Assembly: GCF_015706575.1 (NCBI RefSeq)
Contig: NW_024037064.1
Span: forward strand, 6,013,427 to 6,077,426
Direction: 5' to 3'
Source: Patiria miniata
Taxonomy: Eukaryota > Echinodermata > Asteroidea > Valvatida > Asterinidae
DNA length: 64,000 nt
Under the pieces are notes generated by a model. That model was given only the letters and a program-made list of their open reading frames with translations, did not search any database and was not told the origin of the DNA. Positions 42,501-54,056 of the stretch are shown in pieces. Within the stretch, counting starts at the first letter, position 1. Every line of letters starts with the position of its first letter. A program made the position numbers and the translations under genes.

Positions 42501-43259
42501 GCAACTTTTTTTTCGGAGATGCTGATTTCCTCTCTTTTTTTATTCTCATGTCATTATGCCTCTCAAAATTCGAAAACAAATTTTGGAATTTCCTTTTTTG
42601 TGTGGTGAATTTACAGTTGCATGCCTGAGATTTAGTTTGTGGAAGAGATAAAAGCATGATTTATTAGGTGAGCCACAGTTATATACATGTACATGTGTGA
42701 ACTGTATTGACGAATCAATGAAAATCCCTTTTATCATCTCGGTGAATAGAATAAATTCCACCCATTCGTGTGACTTTTAAAACCGGCTGGGAAGACAGGT
42801 TTTAAACCGAGTGCACATTTTCTTTGATTTCATTCTAATTGAACCACAGATGGCCCTGCTTAGATGATTCATGTAAGATATGCCATTTGTGACTGCTGGC
42901 AAGGGATGGACGGCCTTTTTTCCCAGGCCCCCACTTTTACTTTTTTTGTAAACACAATGGAGACATTGAGTCTGCCATGCAAAAATTTTTCACATTCTAG
43001 ATGTTCTGTGGTGCAATCTAAGGCCATTTGGAAACATATTTTATGATCGGAAAAAGAGCAAAAAACCCTAACACTGTAACAGCATGCTGCAGAAAGTGGG
43101 CCTGGATTTTATTTAAAAAAAAAAAAATTCAATTACAAGTAAAACAAATGCAACACGGTAGTCAGCATTAGATGTCTTTCAAAAAGCATTCATTACGCCA
43201 AGTTTACCTTTACATGAAATCTTTGCCATTATAGTCAAACCCTGATATTAACAGTGATA
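42501..43259. other. No gene recognised
   Basis: AT-rich sequence. ATTCGAAAACAAATTTTGGAAT and scattered ACATGTA words only. No conserved frame. Confidence 0.4.
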
Positions 43260-43294
43260 AACTAGAGGTTGTATGAACAACCACACGGTGTTGG

Positions 43295-44420
43295 GCCATG
43301 GATTACCGCAGACTTTGCCACACACATCAACTCAAAATATGCATGTTTAAATCCATGACGTCACCTGTAAATTTTTGTACATGTACAGTACTGCCTAGAC
43401 AGACACTCACATCTTTGAAAGCAAGTTCGCATCTTCTGCCAATTTCAAATAATAAGGCACTTCCGGTTTCGACCGGAAGGAAGGGTCAAGTGATTTTGCA
43501 CTTAATACCAAAAATGAAGACCCTGCAATATTGTATCGATTGCTATAAAAAACAAAATCAAATCTGTAGCAGTTGATTTTATATTGATTTTCAAAGATTA
43601 AATTTAGAAATCTTTGATTGCTTGTAATATGATACTTGATGACGTCATTGTGACGTCATTACCAGAAAGTTCAAGAACTATTTTAACTGTGCTATAGTTA
43701 GCCAAATCTTGATTATATCTATCATGGTTGATTTTTTAGCAAGTTTTGAAGGTTTAAAGGTCTTTTTATTGTAACTTCCGGTCTGATGACGTACATGTAA
43801 TCAATTTTTTTTCGCGCACAGGTGGTCATTATGGTCATCATGTACATTAATTTTGAAGCCGTTACTGCAAACTTCGCCACAGACATCAAGTGAAAATGCG
43901 TTTTTCGCGTTTTTTAACCTGCCGCTAGAGGGCGCTCCAACTCTTCATGACGTCACCAATTATTTTTTTTGAAAGGTCAATCCAGGCAGACATCAACACC
44001 GTTGAAAGCAAGTTCATATCTTTTTCCACTTTCAAATTATTAGGCACTTCCGGTTTCGACCGGAAGGAAGGGTCACGTGATTTTACGCGCACAAGATAAA
44101 ATGAAGATCATATATTATCATGTCGATTCCCGCAAACTTCAAGTTGCGGTCTCTCACGGTTGATTTTATATTGAATTTCAAAGATTAAATTTATTATTTT
44201 TTGAAGTGACGTCACGTGACCCATGATGACGTCATGATGACGTAATTGCAAAAAAGCACATCTTCAGTTGGTTGTGCATTCATGTATTGACAATTGAAGT
44301 TCATATATGTTTTCATGTTAACAAACAGTTCTGGAGAAGAAATGTGTCTTGAAGAATAAAAAGAATAATAGTAAATTCTTACAATAACAATAGGTGTTGG
44401 GCTGAGGCCCAACACCTAAT
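43295..44420 (+). repeat. Two diverged tandem copies of a 560-bp unit
   Basis: Copies at about 43295-43850 and 43860-44300 share TTCCGGTTTCGACCGGAAGG (itself partly palindromic), GGGTCA.GTGATTTT, GAAAGCAAGTTC and GACGTCA. The block begins with GGTGTTGGGCC and ends in the hairpin GGTGTTGGGCTGAGGCCC at 44395, suggesting a mobile unit with GTGTTGGGCC ends. Confidence 0.65.
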
Positions 44421-45555
44421 AAGAGAACTGTTTATAAACAAGATCCTTTTTCATAAGGAAAAATGTAGGTCTCAAGTTTTCATTGTTTTCCATTACTGAT
44501 AATGATATATGGTACCCTCTTACAGGAAAATTGCAAAAAGTGGTGGAAACATGAAGAAACACAATTTAAAGCATGACTAAGATGATCATGATTGGCGAGA
44601 AATATGAACATTGACGATGAGAAATAAACACTGGGAATTGCTGCCGGCAAGTTAGCGCATGGCCCAGCAGCCTGTGCCGGCGAATGACAACATTTTCCCG
44701 CAGCACTTGAGAGAGTATGCAACCCACCATGTGGCGTCTGACTGGAGTGCTACAAATCTTGCTTTGTGGCAACAGATGCTGATTTATTTTGTCCTAAGAA
44801 TAAATAAAGTCCTTTTTTACAACAAAACTTATCAAATTGTTGTGATTACTAACGAGTAGTAACGTCAAAACATCAAATGTACAATCGTACTTTCTTCAAA
44901 AAACAGCTAGCACGATGCACGGGCGAATCCATTAATTTCGTAAGGGATGATTTAGTGCCAGGTTTGCGTTTTACGTCGTTTCTTGAATACATTTCCAGAA
45001 AAAATAATATATTGTGACGTAGAACAACTGACTGTCGTATAAAGAAATGTTTCAGACTCTAAAAAAAGCACAGGTTTTCTTTTCTTCAATGGAAATATTG
45101 ATAAGTATTGTTCCCAAGACAATACACCCCTTTATTACCAAAAATGGTTTGGTCCGATCATACAGCACGTGTGTTGGATGCATGGTTGACCGGGGCACGC
45201 AATCACATCAGATTTCAACGAAAGAGTTCGCTCACGTACGGCCCGCCGGCCGGCCAGTGCAACAGTGTATACCGCCAGCGCTCGGTAGCGAACCTCGGTA
45301 TCTTTTCGTGGGATGTGCTTTCACTGTTCGTTTAAAAAAAATGATTTGCCTCAGGTAACAATTGATAATTCGTTTCAGCAACAGATCTTATTTTATACCA
45401 GTACACTTAATACACAAGTAGTGAGAAAACCTTGGGTAGTTTTTTCTTTTGTCACAGAAAATGTGAAGCATATTGATAGCATATCGGTTAACTTCAAGCG
45501 TATCGGATTTTTTTCGAAGCGTATCGGCCCAATATCCTATTGTATGCCTGGCCGG
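44421..45555. other. No gene recognised
   Basis: A frame at 44659-44859 (MAQQPVPANDNIFPQHLREY...) looks somewhat protein-like but has no domain, no partner copy and no clear splice sites. Listed as unresolved. Confidence 0.35.
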
Positions 45556-46400
45556 CTAGAAGCCTGCCGGTACATGTGACGTACATGTATGCAGCAAAAC
45601 AAAAATCCCACGTTCTAAATATAAACCATGTCACGCGACTTGATGACGATGCTGTGTTTGTACAGCGCCATCTTTACCAGATCCGCCCCATCAAAAGTCT
45701 CAACTGTTTGTGCTCTTTACATCAAAGTAGAAAACTTTGTCTTCTAGTGATTTGACTGGGAATTTAAAAGGGGTAAGAAAATATTGTCAGTTACTTTGAA
45801 TGCGGTTAAAGGCTAGCTTACAAATGTAGCAGTAACAATTAATTGCAAAATATAAAGCTACGGACATCTAGTAGTACTAATGTTCCAACAAAACCTATAC
45901 AGTAATATGAGTAGGCAGACTCCGGTTTATATTGAAAATACATTTTGTCTATTTCAATATCCTAGAAGATACAATGTAGTTAAAGATGTACTGTTATAGC
46001 TCTTCAAAACCTGAACAATAATTCCAAAAAAGAAACAAGAGGTCTTTCTATGTCTGTTTAAAAACAGAACATATGATATAGGGCTTCTCTGCATTAGATT
46101 TTTATGAGGTTTTTTTTTTGGCAATGCTTCTTTTGTTATTAATAATTTCTTGTATTAAATGCTAAGAAAAGTTTAAACATTTATTAAGATCAGTTGATGA
46201 CGTCATCTTTACGTCATTTTGAATTTTGCATACTAGTAACATTATCTACCTTCCAACAAGTTTCATGACAATCGGAACTACCTGGATGTTTGTTTTAAAA
46301 ATTCACATTTTCATGATGGCATCACAAGTTTTTCATATCTATGACCTAACGAAAAAATTACAAAGAGATTTTCATCAATAACGCATTCCCATCTATAGAC
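45556..46400 (+). repeat. Conserved blocks at the left end of unit B
   Basis: 45560-45790 matches 4630-4870, and 45943-46400 is a weaker match to 5345-5700. Repeats with the word GATGACGTCATC begin here and recur at 48244-48420 and 50280-50570. Confidence 0.65.
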
Positions 46401-47054
46401 ATACATCTACAAAGTTTCAGTGCTAGCAGTACTGTTCTCTAGATATAGGGCCCATTCATGAATTAAAATCGAACTACTATCAGAAATAAGTTTGCATCTT
46501 TGGAAATGAAATTTTTTAATTGTTTTCTTTAAAATGACAGCATGTCAAAAGAAAAAATTCACAGTGAGTTTAGTGTCATTACTATCTTTAAAACAAGTAG
46601 GCCCTATGCTTTTCAACAATAATTTCATCAGTTAGTTTTTGGATAGTTGCAAATGAACAGCTCGATCATTTGATAAAAGTCGCAATGAGTATGTGATTTC
46701 AGTGGTTGATTTTCCAGAGGAGAGGCTGGGGCATTGCTGCAGTCACCTCATAATAAGATCAAGGACCTCTCTGCATCAGTGAATTTCAGATTTGCACTAT
46801 TGAGTGATGACAGTTATGCACAGAAGAATGTAAACTAAAAATGAAGATTTTTTCCATTACGTAAAGAATTAGCATTTCAATTACAGGGTAGTGAGAGACA
46901 CCAATCACTTCCTCGGATCCGCCCTTTGATTAGAAAAACATCCATTCATAAGATTGTAGTGTCTAGATAACAAACACCTCGCTATCTCGCATGTAGCTCA
47001 CTTACAATTTTCGCTTGTGACTTTATTTTTAAAAGGTTGTTGACAAGAACAGAA
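46401..47054. other. Upstream of gene B; no exon recognised
   Basis: A right-end fragment of the GGATCCGCCC hAT-like family is at about 46917-46931. A possible acceptor (TTTTTAAAAG at 47027-47036) lies just before the gene B start codon, so a 5' UTR intron is possible. Confidence 0.4.
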
Positions 47055-47202
47055 ATGGCAGAGTTTGGCAGCGGCACAACTACAAAGTCTGCAACTGGAA
47101 GTGGTGGATATGACCTGGATGATATTTACAAAATCGCTGGAACGGTTGGAGGAATTGACGGCTTTCTGGTGGCTCTACTGTTGACATTTGGTTTTGTAAT
47201 AT
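47055..47202 (+). CDS. Gene B exon 1: N-terminus and transmembrane helix
   Basis: ATG in the context GAAATGG. It encodes MAEFGSGTTTKSATGSGGYD, a short acidic stretch (LDDIYK), then GGIDGFLVALLLTFGFVI. Donor GTGAGT at 47203, phase 1. No related exon is seen anywhere in unit A. The protein family is not recognised. Confidence 0.65.
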
Positions 47203-50200
47203 GTGAGTGATGTTCCTACCGGTATGATCACAGAATTGGACATTATTGCCTTTCCATATTGTTTACTTGTTTTATCCTCCCCCACCCCTTCCGAAGTGAA
47301 TCCATGGCATGGCTCTAATCGTATAGGGTTAGAGAAGGAATGGAAATCTTCCCAAACCGTTTTGCCTTGAAACCAGATAATAAATATCGACACAAGATAT
47401 TACAAGAAATAATATTGAAACGTGAGATTTCATGATTTCATGTGATTTAGTTTTGTCGTCTGCTGTACATTATGTTTATTTTTTTGATTTCATAATAAAA
47501 CCGAGCTTTTATGTTCCTCAATAATTATTTATAGCCTATCAAACAGTCATACCTGGCAAAATGGTCACTTTGATTATTAGAGAGTGTAGAAGTTCACAGA
47601 CAGTGGTAGTCTTTGAGCAAGACGTTCTTAATTCAGGATACTGAGACAGTACAGCCTTTGTACCGCACATCACTACAAACCTGACTTGGGTCAGCGAACC
47701 GCTAGCAAAGACGTTAAAGAAAGTCTTTTGCATGGCTTGTTAGTATTTGCGTAGCGCCCACTTCTGTGAATCGCTGCACAGTCCAAGATAACCGGTACGT
47801 GCATGCAGTATTAATTGCACCGCTAAGGACGTCTTGGAACAAAGACTACGACAGTGGTTGTGCCTTTAACGAAAATTATTTCCCTGAAATATGAGATCCT
47901 TGAAAAGTTATGACACTTTTTTGTGTTGTTATTGCAGATCAATACATTGAGAAACGTCGCAGTCAACGTGAAGTTAAGGGGATATTTGGTATTTCAAAAC
48001 CAAAAAAACATAATAATGGAAATTGAAATATCTAAGAAAAATAACAGCGTTGCTGTTGAAACCTCTCAGCTGGAGTCAAGTTATCATCCAGAAACCATTG
48101 ACCTTTAACTCACCATGGTGACTTTGACCTTTGACCCCAAAACTAATCCCAACTTGCCTGTACCCAAGGGCAACCCCCTACCGAAGTTAGACACAAAAAT
48201 CTCATTTCTAACTGGACTTATCATTTGGAATCCATTAATCTTTAAGGTGACGTCATAGGACCATTGATGACATCATCATGACATCACTTGTCTAGGGTTG
48301 GGTTCTTTAACTATGCGTAGTTTGAAGTCAATCTGAATGCAATTTATGTCAAATGTTGGTAGTAGAAGAAAATGTAATAGGTTTAAAACTTAATAAAAAA
48401 TCAGGTGATGACGTCATCATGATGACTTCTGTATGCATTATCTACCTTCCCACCAAGTTGAAGTGATTTGGCCCTGTCAATTTAATCCTACAATATGTGT
48501 GAAAATTTCTTACTACCTCAACGAAATGTCTCTTTTAACTTAAGGCCAAAAAAAGTCTCAGGTTTCTGGTCTGCGTGTAGCCATGCGCGTCGACAAAATT
48601 CAAAAGTTATTTTTCAATGTAAGCCGATATCTCAAAACCGCCAAACTCACTGGTTTGACTGGAATCCTGCTGCTGCACAAGTTTAATGTTTTTAGATGGG
48701 GTTACAATTGAGTATAAGCTTTATGTTGCCTCTCTGGGCTCCCATGTATTTTGCACTAAATTAAGTCGGGCACCATTTGCTGACGCTTTTGCAATTTCGT
48801 AATTGCACATTAACAATGTATATTGAAGAGACAGGGTACCATGCATAAACTAAACCATGGCCCCTGAACATGAACACAAAAAGTCTGGGTATATTGCCAA
48901 AAGAAAAGTCACAAATTCAGAGCATTTTCACTGTTTATTTTGGCTCGGTCCATTAACAGCTGCCATCCCCCAACACGGTCATTATCGCGGAGAGAAAACC
49001 CACGTCCTCACACTGTTATTCCCTGATAATTGAATTGAATTGAAGGATATTTTAATTCTTTGACTTTGATTGTAGATTACCTACAAAGAAGTGGAGCCAG
49101 CATAGGAAGCATTGGAACAATCAGCGGTAACAACAACCCTAACGTTGTTGCTTCAGGGGAAGTTACTTTCAATTACTACAAGCCGTCGGAGGGAACAGGT
49201 AAATATTATCTTGTTTGATACAATTCATACGATAAAGTACAGTAAACTCCGGCTGAATAAGACGGCACTCTCGGGACCAGAGAATTTGTGACGGCTTACC
49301 CAGATGTCGGCTTCTGCTGCAAGACGTCATTTTGCCGTCTTACACAAATACACGAATTGAATCACGGAGTGAAAAAATGGATTGAATTAGGTCCTATGCG
49401 CATCTGTATCTGAATCATGCAAACAAGATTCATGGCTAAAATTCAAAGGCTTTGATTTACCCTGGTTTATTTCTACATCCATGGTTGATTTCAGCAAATA
49501 TATCCTCAATGTTTATCAGTCACAAACAGGCTGTGGTATTGATCACAGAAAGTATGTGTACGTACGTACGAAGCAAGGACAGCGCGGCCGGCAAGCGAGT
49601 GGTACGATCAGCTTGCATACTGTACGTCCATGACCGGTCATTGTGCACGACGTTCGTGTACAGTCACGAATTGAATGTGTGCATGGTACTGGTTCAATAA
49701 GGGGACCCCCAAAATGAACAGAAAGCATGCGTGCAGTCGAGAGGGGGTGCTGGTATTGTGCTATCGGGAAAACCCCTTTTTGATCGCGCACGTGCATCAA
49801 TTACTGGCTGTGCCATAAACAGATGTCAGATTGCAGTGTGTGGGACTTTTCACTCGACACTTCTTGCAAACCGCAGAGCACGATGCCGGGTTATACAGAG
49901 GAATTTGTGTAGTTTTGAGGAAATGGGACTGAAAGTAACACACCGATATAGGCGAAATGGCGGCTTACAATGGCCAGCTTAGAAATGAAAATGTCAATGG
50001 AAATGCATTAGAGACAATCGGGACTTTTTTCAGACGGCCGATTTAAGCGATATGACGGTTTGTACGATGTCGGTTTAGCCGGAGTTTACTGTAGTTTGAT
50101 ATCTTAAATCAAGTGTTACTGTTGATTTTGAATATTTTTTTGGGGGGGGGGGCAGAGGGAGGGTGATGTACTGTTTGAGCATATTATGCAATGTATGTTA

Positions 50201-52193
50201 AACATAGTTCCATGACTTATTTAGCTGTTCTTGTAGTTCTCCAGATATAGGACTATAAATATGCACCTTTAGGATTTATACGTATCAGGACCCAAGATGA
50301 CGTCATCATGAAGTCACCCAGTTTTTGTCTTTAACATGACTCCCTGTAAATATGTTCATATACATGTACAGTATACCAAGTTCCAACCCCATCAGACTTA
50401 CGGTTCTCTAGATAAAAAATGGTAAAATAGACACCTTTAAGGTGCCATAAAACCATTGATGACGTCATCATGACATCACTTGCCTAGGGCCAATCTAACC
50501 TTGGAGTCTTTGTGCGTAGTTTGAAGTCAATCTGATTGCATTTTGTGTCAAATTTGCTAGTAGAAACCAATATTTTCTTTGCAAAAGATACTTTGTAGTG
50601 CATAATAGGGCCCTGTAAATAAGACATGAGTTCAAAAATGGGGGGGGGGGGGGCATTTGATATTGTGTCCCCAATCCTTCAAAAAAAGAGGGGGGGGGAA
50701 CCTGTCCCCTCCCCCCCCCCCCCCCCCAAGGATTGACGCCCATGCCTGTCACAACAAACATGCCTTGCTTCTTAGCTGAAGGAGTCTAGCATTTCAGCAC
50801 GACAAATTGCTAGAATTGTTGATATTTTGCGGTCGTAAATTTTCTTTGGCTATTCATTGTTGTGTCAGTACATGGCATTAAGCCAGTGAGCAAACCTTTT
50901 GCAGAAATGTTTTGAACAGAAAACCCCTAAACAGTGTCTTCCTGAAATGACATCACAGCAACAGTTGTCCCTCAGTTGTCCGGAAAAGCATGGAAAATTG
51001 TTTTGTGTTTGAAGAATCAGAAGTGCACTTTCAATCAAATTAACCAAAAAGGGATTTTAAATAATTTCATACATTTAAGGGAATAGAAAGTTGCACAAAT
51101 TGTGTTCCTAAGAAAACCCGTCGCATTTAGACCCTTGATTTAAACATGAATTGTGGATACGTAAATTTTAATCCCAGGCAAAATTTGTCAGTGTACATTA
51201 TACTGCATGGAATTGGAAATTTCAACCAATGGATCATACGTTGCAAAATATAGGTAAACTAAATAAACCTGATTGCAGAAGAAAAATAATAGGTCGAAAA
51301 ATGGACAGGCAGATTGTTCGGTTTTGATTAATGATTTTATGATTTCTTTTAGAAAATACCGGACTTTTTTTTATTCTGGTGCAGAGGCGTTGGCTACCAA
51401 ACATGGCAGAGGCAGACCAACTGAAGTAGAATGCGAGAGTAGCGAAGACCTGAAAACACTGAGTAACTACTTACAGAATGTCACTCCGCCACTTGAAGGT
51501 ACATCCTTTACCCTGAAGAATGTAAGACATCATGACCTTACCCTTCTCAAGGAAATTCTTCTGAGTGACAGCGTGAAGTCAGCAAGTAACATACATGTTG
51601 ACTACTACTTGTCTAAGAAGGAGGAGGAGCTTAGCCTCCTGGAGGAAACCCTTGGTGTGGTGGATGTTGTTGTATTAGTGATTGCGGTTTACATTGTGCC
51701 GCAGTCATGGTGCGATGTGGGGCGTGTATCGCGCAGCTTTTTCCGCATGCAGGAACAAATGGACAGTCTTCAGTTTTGTATGGTCAGACGATCACCGGAT
51801 GAGGTTGTTGATCTTTTGAAGGCACTGGAAGGATGCAGGTTGAGTTGGCTCTCACTGTTTGACATCAACCTGCATGCACGATTGCAAGATATTAACCACA
51901 TCCCGTCATCCCTTACAATCTTGAAATTCTATGGATGCAGGTTGGTCGATGATGATGTGAAGGACCTGATCAGCATCCTTCCTGATGGGCATGGTTTAAG
52001 AGTGCTTTTTCTTGATTTCAATGCATTCAGTTTGGATGGATTGAGGGCTCTCACCCATCATCTCCGAGGTCTCTATAGTTTATGTGGGTTGAGACTTTGT
52101 AACACCGGCCTTGATCCTGAGCTCGTCAGACAAGTTGTTTGTCACAACCTCCCTCGCCTGAAGGAAACACAACAGGGATTGTTCGAAACATAA
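47055..52193 (+). CDS. Gene B: membrane-anchored LRR protein, four coding exons
   Basis: Model: 47055-47202, 47938-47988, 49076-49198 and 51385-52193, which is 1131 nt or 376 aa plus stop. All junctions are GT-AG and all three introns are phase 1. Order: short Gly/Ser/Thr-rich N-terminus, one transmembrane helix (about 33-53), basic stop-transfer EKRRSQREVK, Gly/Ile linker (67-107) and LRR body (108-376; LRRs about 281-370). Acidic residues before the helix and basic ones after predict N-out, C-in. There is no signal peptide. The linker and body are paralogous to gene A exons 5 and 6, but TPRs and the helical region are absent. The intron 2 donor (GTATTT) is weak, and retaining that intron would end the protein at 78 aa. 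A membrane-tethered relative of gene A is inferred; no transcript evidence. Confidence 0.65.
47938..47988 (+). CDS. Gene B exon 2: end of membrane helix and basic juxtamembrane stretch
   Basis: Acceptor TTGTTATTGCAG; the junction completes Tyr 50 and continues QYIEKRRSQREVKGIF. The 51-nt exon is phase 1 on both sides and ends at the weak donor G|GTATTT. Skipping it joins exon 1 directly to the linker exon in frame. Reading through instead adds GISKPKKHNNGN and a TGA at 48024-48026. Confidence 0.5.
48244..48420 (+). repeat. GATGACGTCATC-rich dispersed repeat
   Basis: 48244-48370 matches 50438-50570 in direct orientation (GCGTAGTTTGAAGTCAATCT and ATGACATCACTTG shared). Both lie within introns 2 and 3 of gene B. 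Related CRE-like palindromes occur at about 43640, 44200 and 46200. Confidence 0.65.
49076..49198 (+). CDS. Gene B exon 3: Gly/Ser/Ile linker
   Basis: 123 nt, phase 1/1, paralogous to gene A exon 5 with the same boundaries. It encodes YLQRSGASIGSIGTISGNNN then PNVVASGEVTFNYYKPSEGT. The first half (SGASIG..GTISG) is nearly identical to gene A; the second half has diverged in sequence but keeps beta-strand-like alternation. Confidence 0.8.
49240..50091. mobile_element. pogo/Tigger-like MITE in intron 3 of gene B
   Basis: 852 bp with ends CAGTAAACTCCGGCT (49240) and AGCCGGAGTTTACTG (to 50091), inside a TA duplication (49238-49239 and 50092-50093). In unit A the uninterrupted site AAGTAGTTTGAT is present near 12450. 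Sub-terminal inverted words continue (AAGACGGC, GTCGGTTT). No transposase frame is seen, so it is non-autonomous. Confidence 0.88.
50641..50755. mobile_element. Fragment of the poly-C, GACGCCCAT-ended MITE family
   Basis: G runs and C runs ending in ATTGACGCCCATGCC resemble the right end of the intact element at 54761-55038. Sits in intron 3 of gene B. Confidence 0.45.
51385..52193 (+). CDS. Gene B exon 4: LRR body
   Basis: Acceptor TTTATTCTGGTGCAG, entry phase 1 (the codon completed is Glu 108), open to TAA at 52191-52193. Aligns with gene A exon 6 from ELATK onward: SNYLQNVTPPLEG, then a central region, then LRR units SLTILKFYGCRLVDDDVKDL and LRVLFLDFNAFSLDGLRALT. The older acceptor position (TTTCTTTTAG, ending 51352) is still visible, but using it from a phase 1 donor leads quickly to a stop. 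Residues 199-212 (VVDVVVLVIAVYIV) form a very hydrophobic block where gene A has a charged stretch. Confidence 0.8.
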
Positions 52194-54056
52194 TCTCCCA
52201 TCAAGTAATTACTATCAATGCACAACTCTCATGAGGCGCATTCAATCGAAACAAGTAGCACGTATCATTGGTCATTTTATGTGAGGTCATCAATGCTCTG
52301 CAACCCCCCACCCCCCCCCCCCAAAAAAAAAAGAACAGAAGAAGTAACATCAAATCAAAAACAACAACTATCAATAAAAATTAAAAAGTTACTTTCAGAG
52401 GACAATAGGGGGCTTGATAATGAATGAAAAAGTCAACAAAACTGTTTCAATCCTAATAGATTTATTTGAAATCCTCTTACATTATGAATCATACCCAGCA
52501 TAGTTCTTCATTTTACTGACCCCCAATCTCCCCCCCTCCCCCCCCCCCCCCAAAAAAAATCAATACATCCATATGTGATTTGTTTTCATTTTGCTGAAAG
52601 AATTACCTTCATGTGATCCATTGACAGGACTTTGAAACAGTGGCAGTGTTTAAAATCCGTAACTTGAAAAGTACATCAGTGATTTGAGTGATTCTTGTAC
52701 TAAAAGAAAGCTTATGAATTGGGCTTTCATATCCTAGATTTTGAAAGTGCCACATGCAGAAATTCACTAAAAATGGTCCCGACATGTGGAGTTTTTTGAC
52801 TAACCCTGTATATACATGTACAATGTTGCATTGCCAAATGACGCCTTTTTGTCAAAGGACAGTCATGTTTGCTCATTCAGGACCAATCGTTCAGATTATT
52901 GTATACGCAAAAATGTTTCTGTGTTTCTGATTATGTTGAAATAGGTACAAGTGGACAATTTGCTTGTTTTTATCGTTGCAAGCCTCTTCAAAGTATTGAT
53001 TGACATTAGATTTGTTTGTTCCAAGTATGATCAATATTCTGTACAAAAAGTGACATTTTTTGTTTGTAACAGTTTTGATATTTTGCAGTTGCCCAGGTGA
53101 TAACAGTCGTTTATAACATGCCCAAATGCAACCATTCAATTTGGTAAAAGCAGTTTTGCAGGAGAGAAAAGGAATACTTTGAATCAACATTTTGATTTAT
53201 TCACATTGGAAATGTAAACTGAATGTAAATAGTGTTTAACTGTTGTTGCTGGCATGACACATGAAAGAAGATTTCGATTAAAATGAGATTTACACACTGT
53301 AACTGCAAAGCCGAACTGATTGCAATTTGAAAAGACGGGATTTTTGTACTCATTAGTTTACACATTTAAAGGGATATGGGATGGGATCATTTGCATTTAT
53401 CCCAAAAGTACTAACCTACCGAATTGTAATCAAAAAGCTCACTTGGATTAAAGATCGTACTGGTACTCAACACCTCATGAAAGTATTCCATCTGGCTTGC
53501 TGTCATTAAGAAGAAATCAAGAAATGTAGGTGATTGCCAATGATCAGTCAATTGACTGGTTTTTGAAATACATGTAAGTGTTCTATGGACGAAATCACGT
53601 TTATCGATCAAAAGTTTGTGCATGGATATTTCACTCTTTTCTTGAAAAGTGTAATATCCAAAGCTTCAACATGTTAGGTTTTGAGTATTCTTCTGCGGAA
53701 CAGTGATGATATTACATGTATTGGAAACGAACAAATTGCATGAAATACAAATGTTCCTATATGCCTTTACGCCACGGTTTGCAAACTACATAATTGTGAT
53801 TTTTATCTTGTGATCATTAATGTGCAACTCTGTAAGATAAGGTCATCACTCGGGCACGGACTCCAACAAGTCAAGATAACCTGCTGACTTCTGGATTGTT
53901 TGTTTTTTGTCATAAAAATAAACCACAAAGGAGAACTGACTTGGTGCATTAGTTGAACAAAGACATTGACTGGAGCTGGTTTGACCCTGTGACTTCCGGA
54001 TTCCTGTTCCGGTACGGTAATCCTGCTACAGTCAATTTGTTTATTTAACTTGAAAA
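52194..54056 (+). other. Downstream region of gene B
   Basis: C runs at 52307-52322 and 52534-52550. 52800 onward aligns with 16380 onward of unit A at about 90%. The stretch 17400-17650 of unit A is partly missing here. The shared AATAAA lies after the insertion, at 54598-54603. Confidence 0.55.

Noticed and set aside
44659-44859. Small gene MAQQPVPAND...
   Set aside because: No homologue, partner copy or splice context recognised; cannot be supported.
49240-50091. Exon candidates inside intron 3 of gene B
   Set aside because: The segment is a MITE absent from the paralogous intron.
51273-51384. Open frame extending gene B exon 4 upstream to 51273 (MQKKNNRSK...)
   Set aside because: It is intronic sequence read through the old acceptor; the acceptor at 51385 is the one that keeps phase with exon 3.
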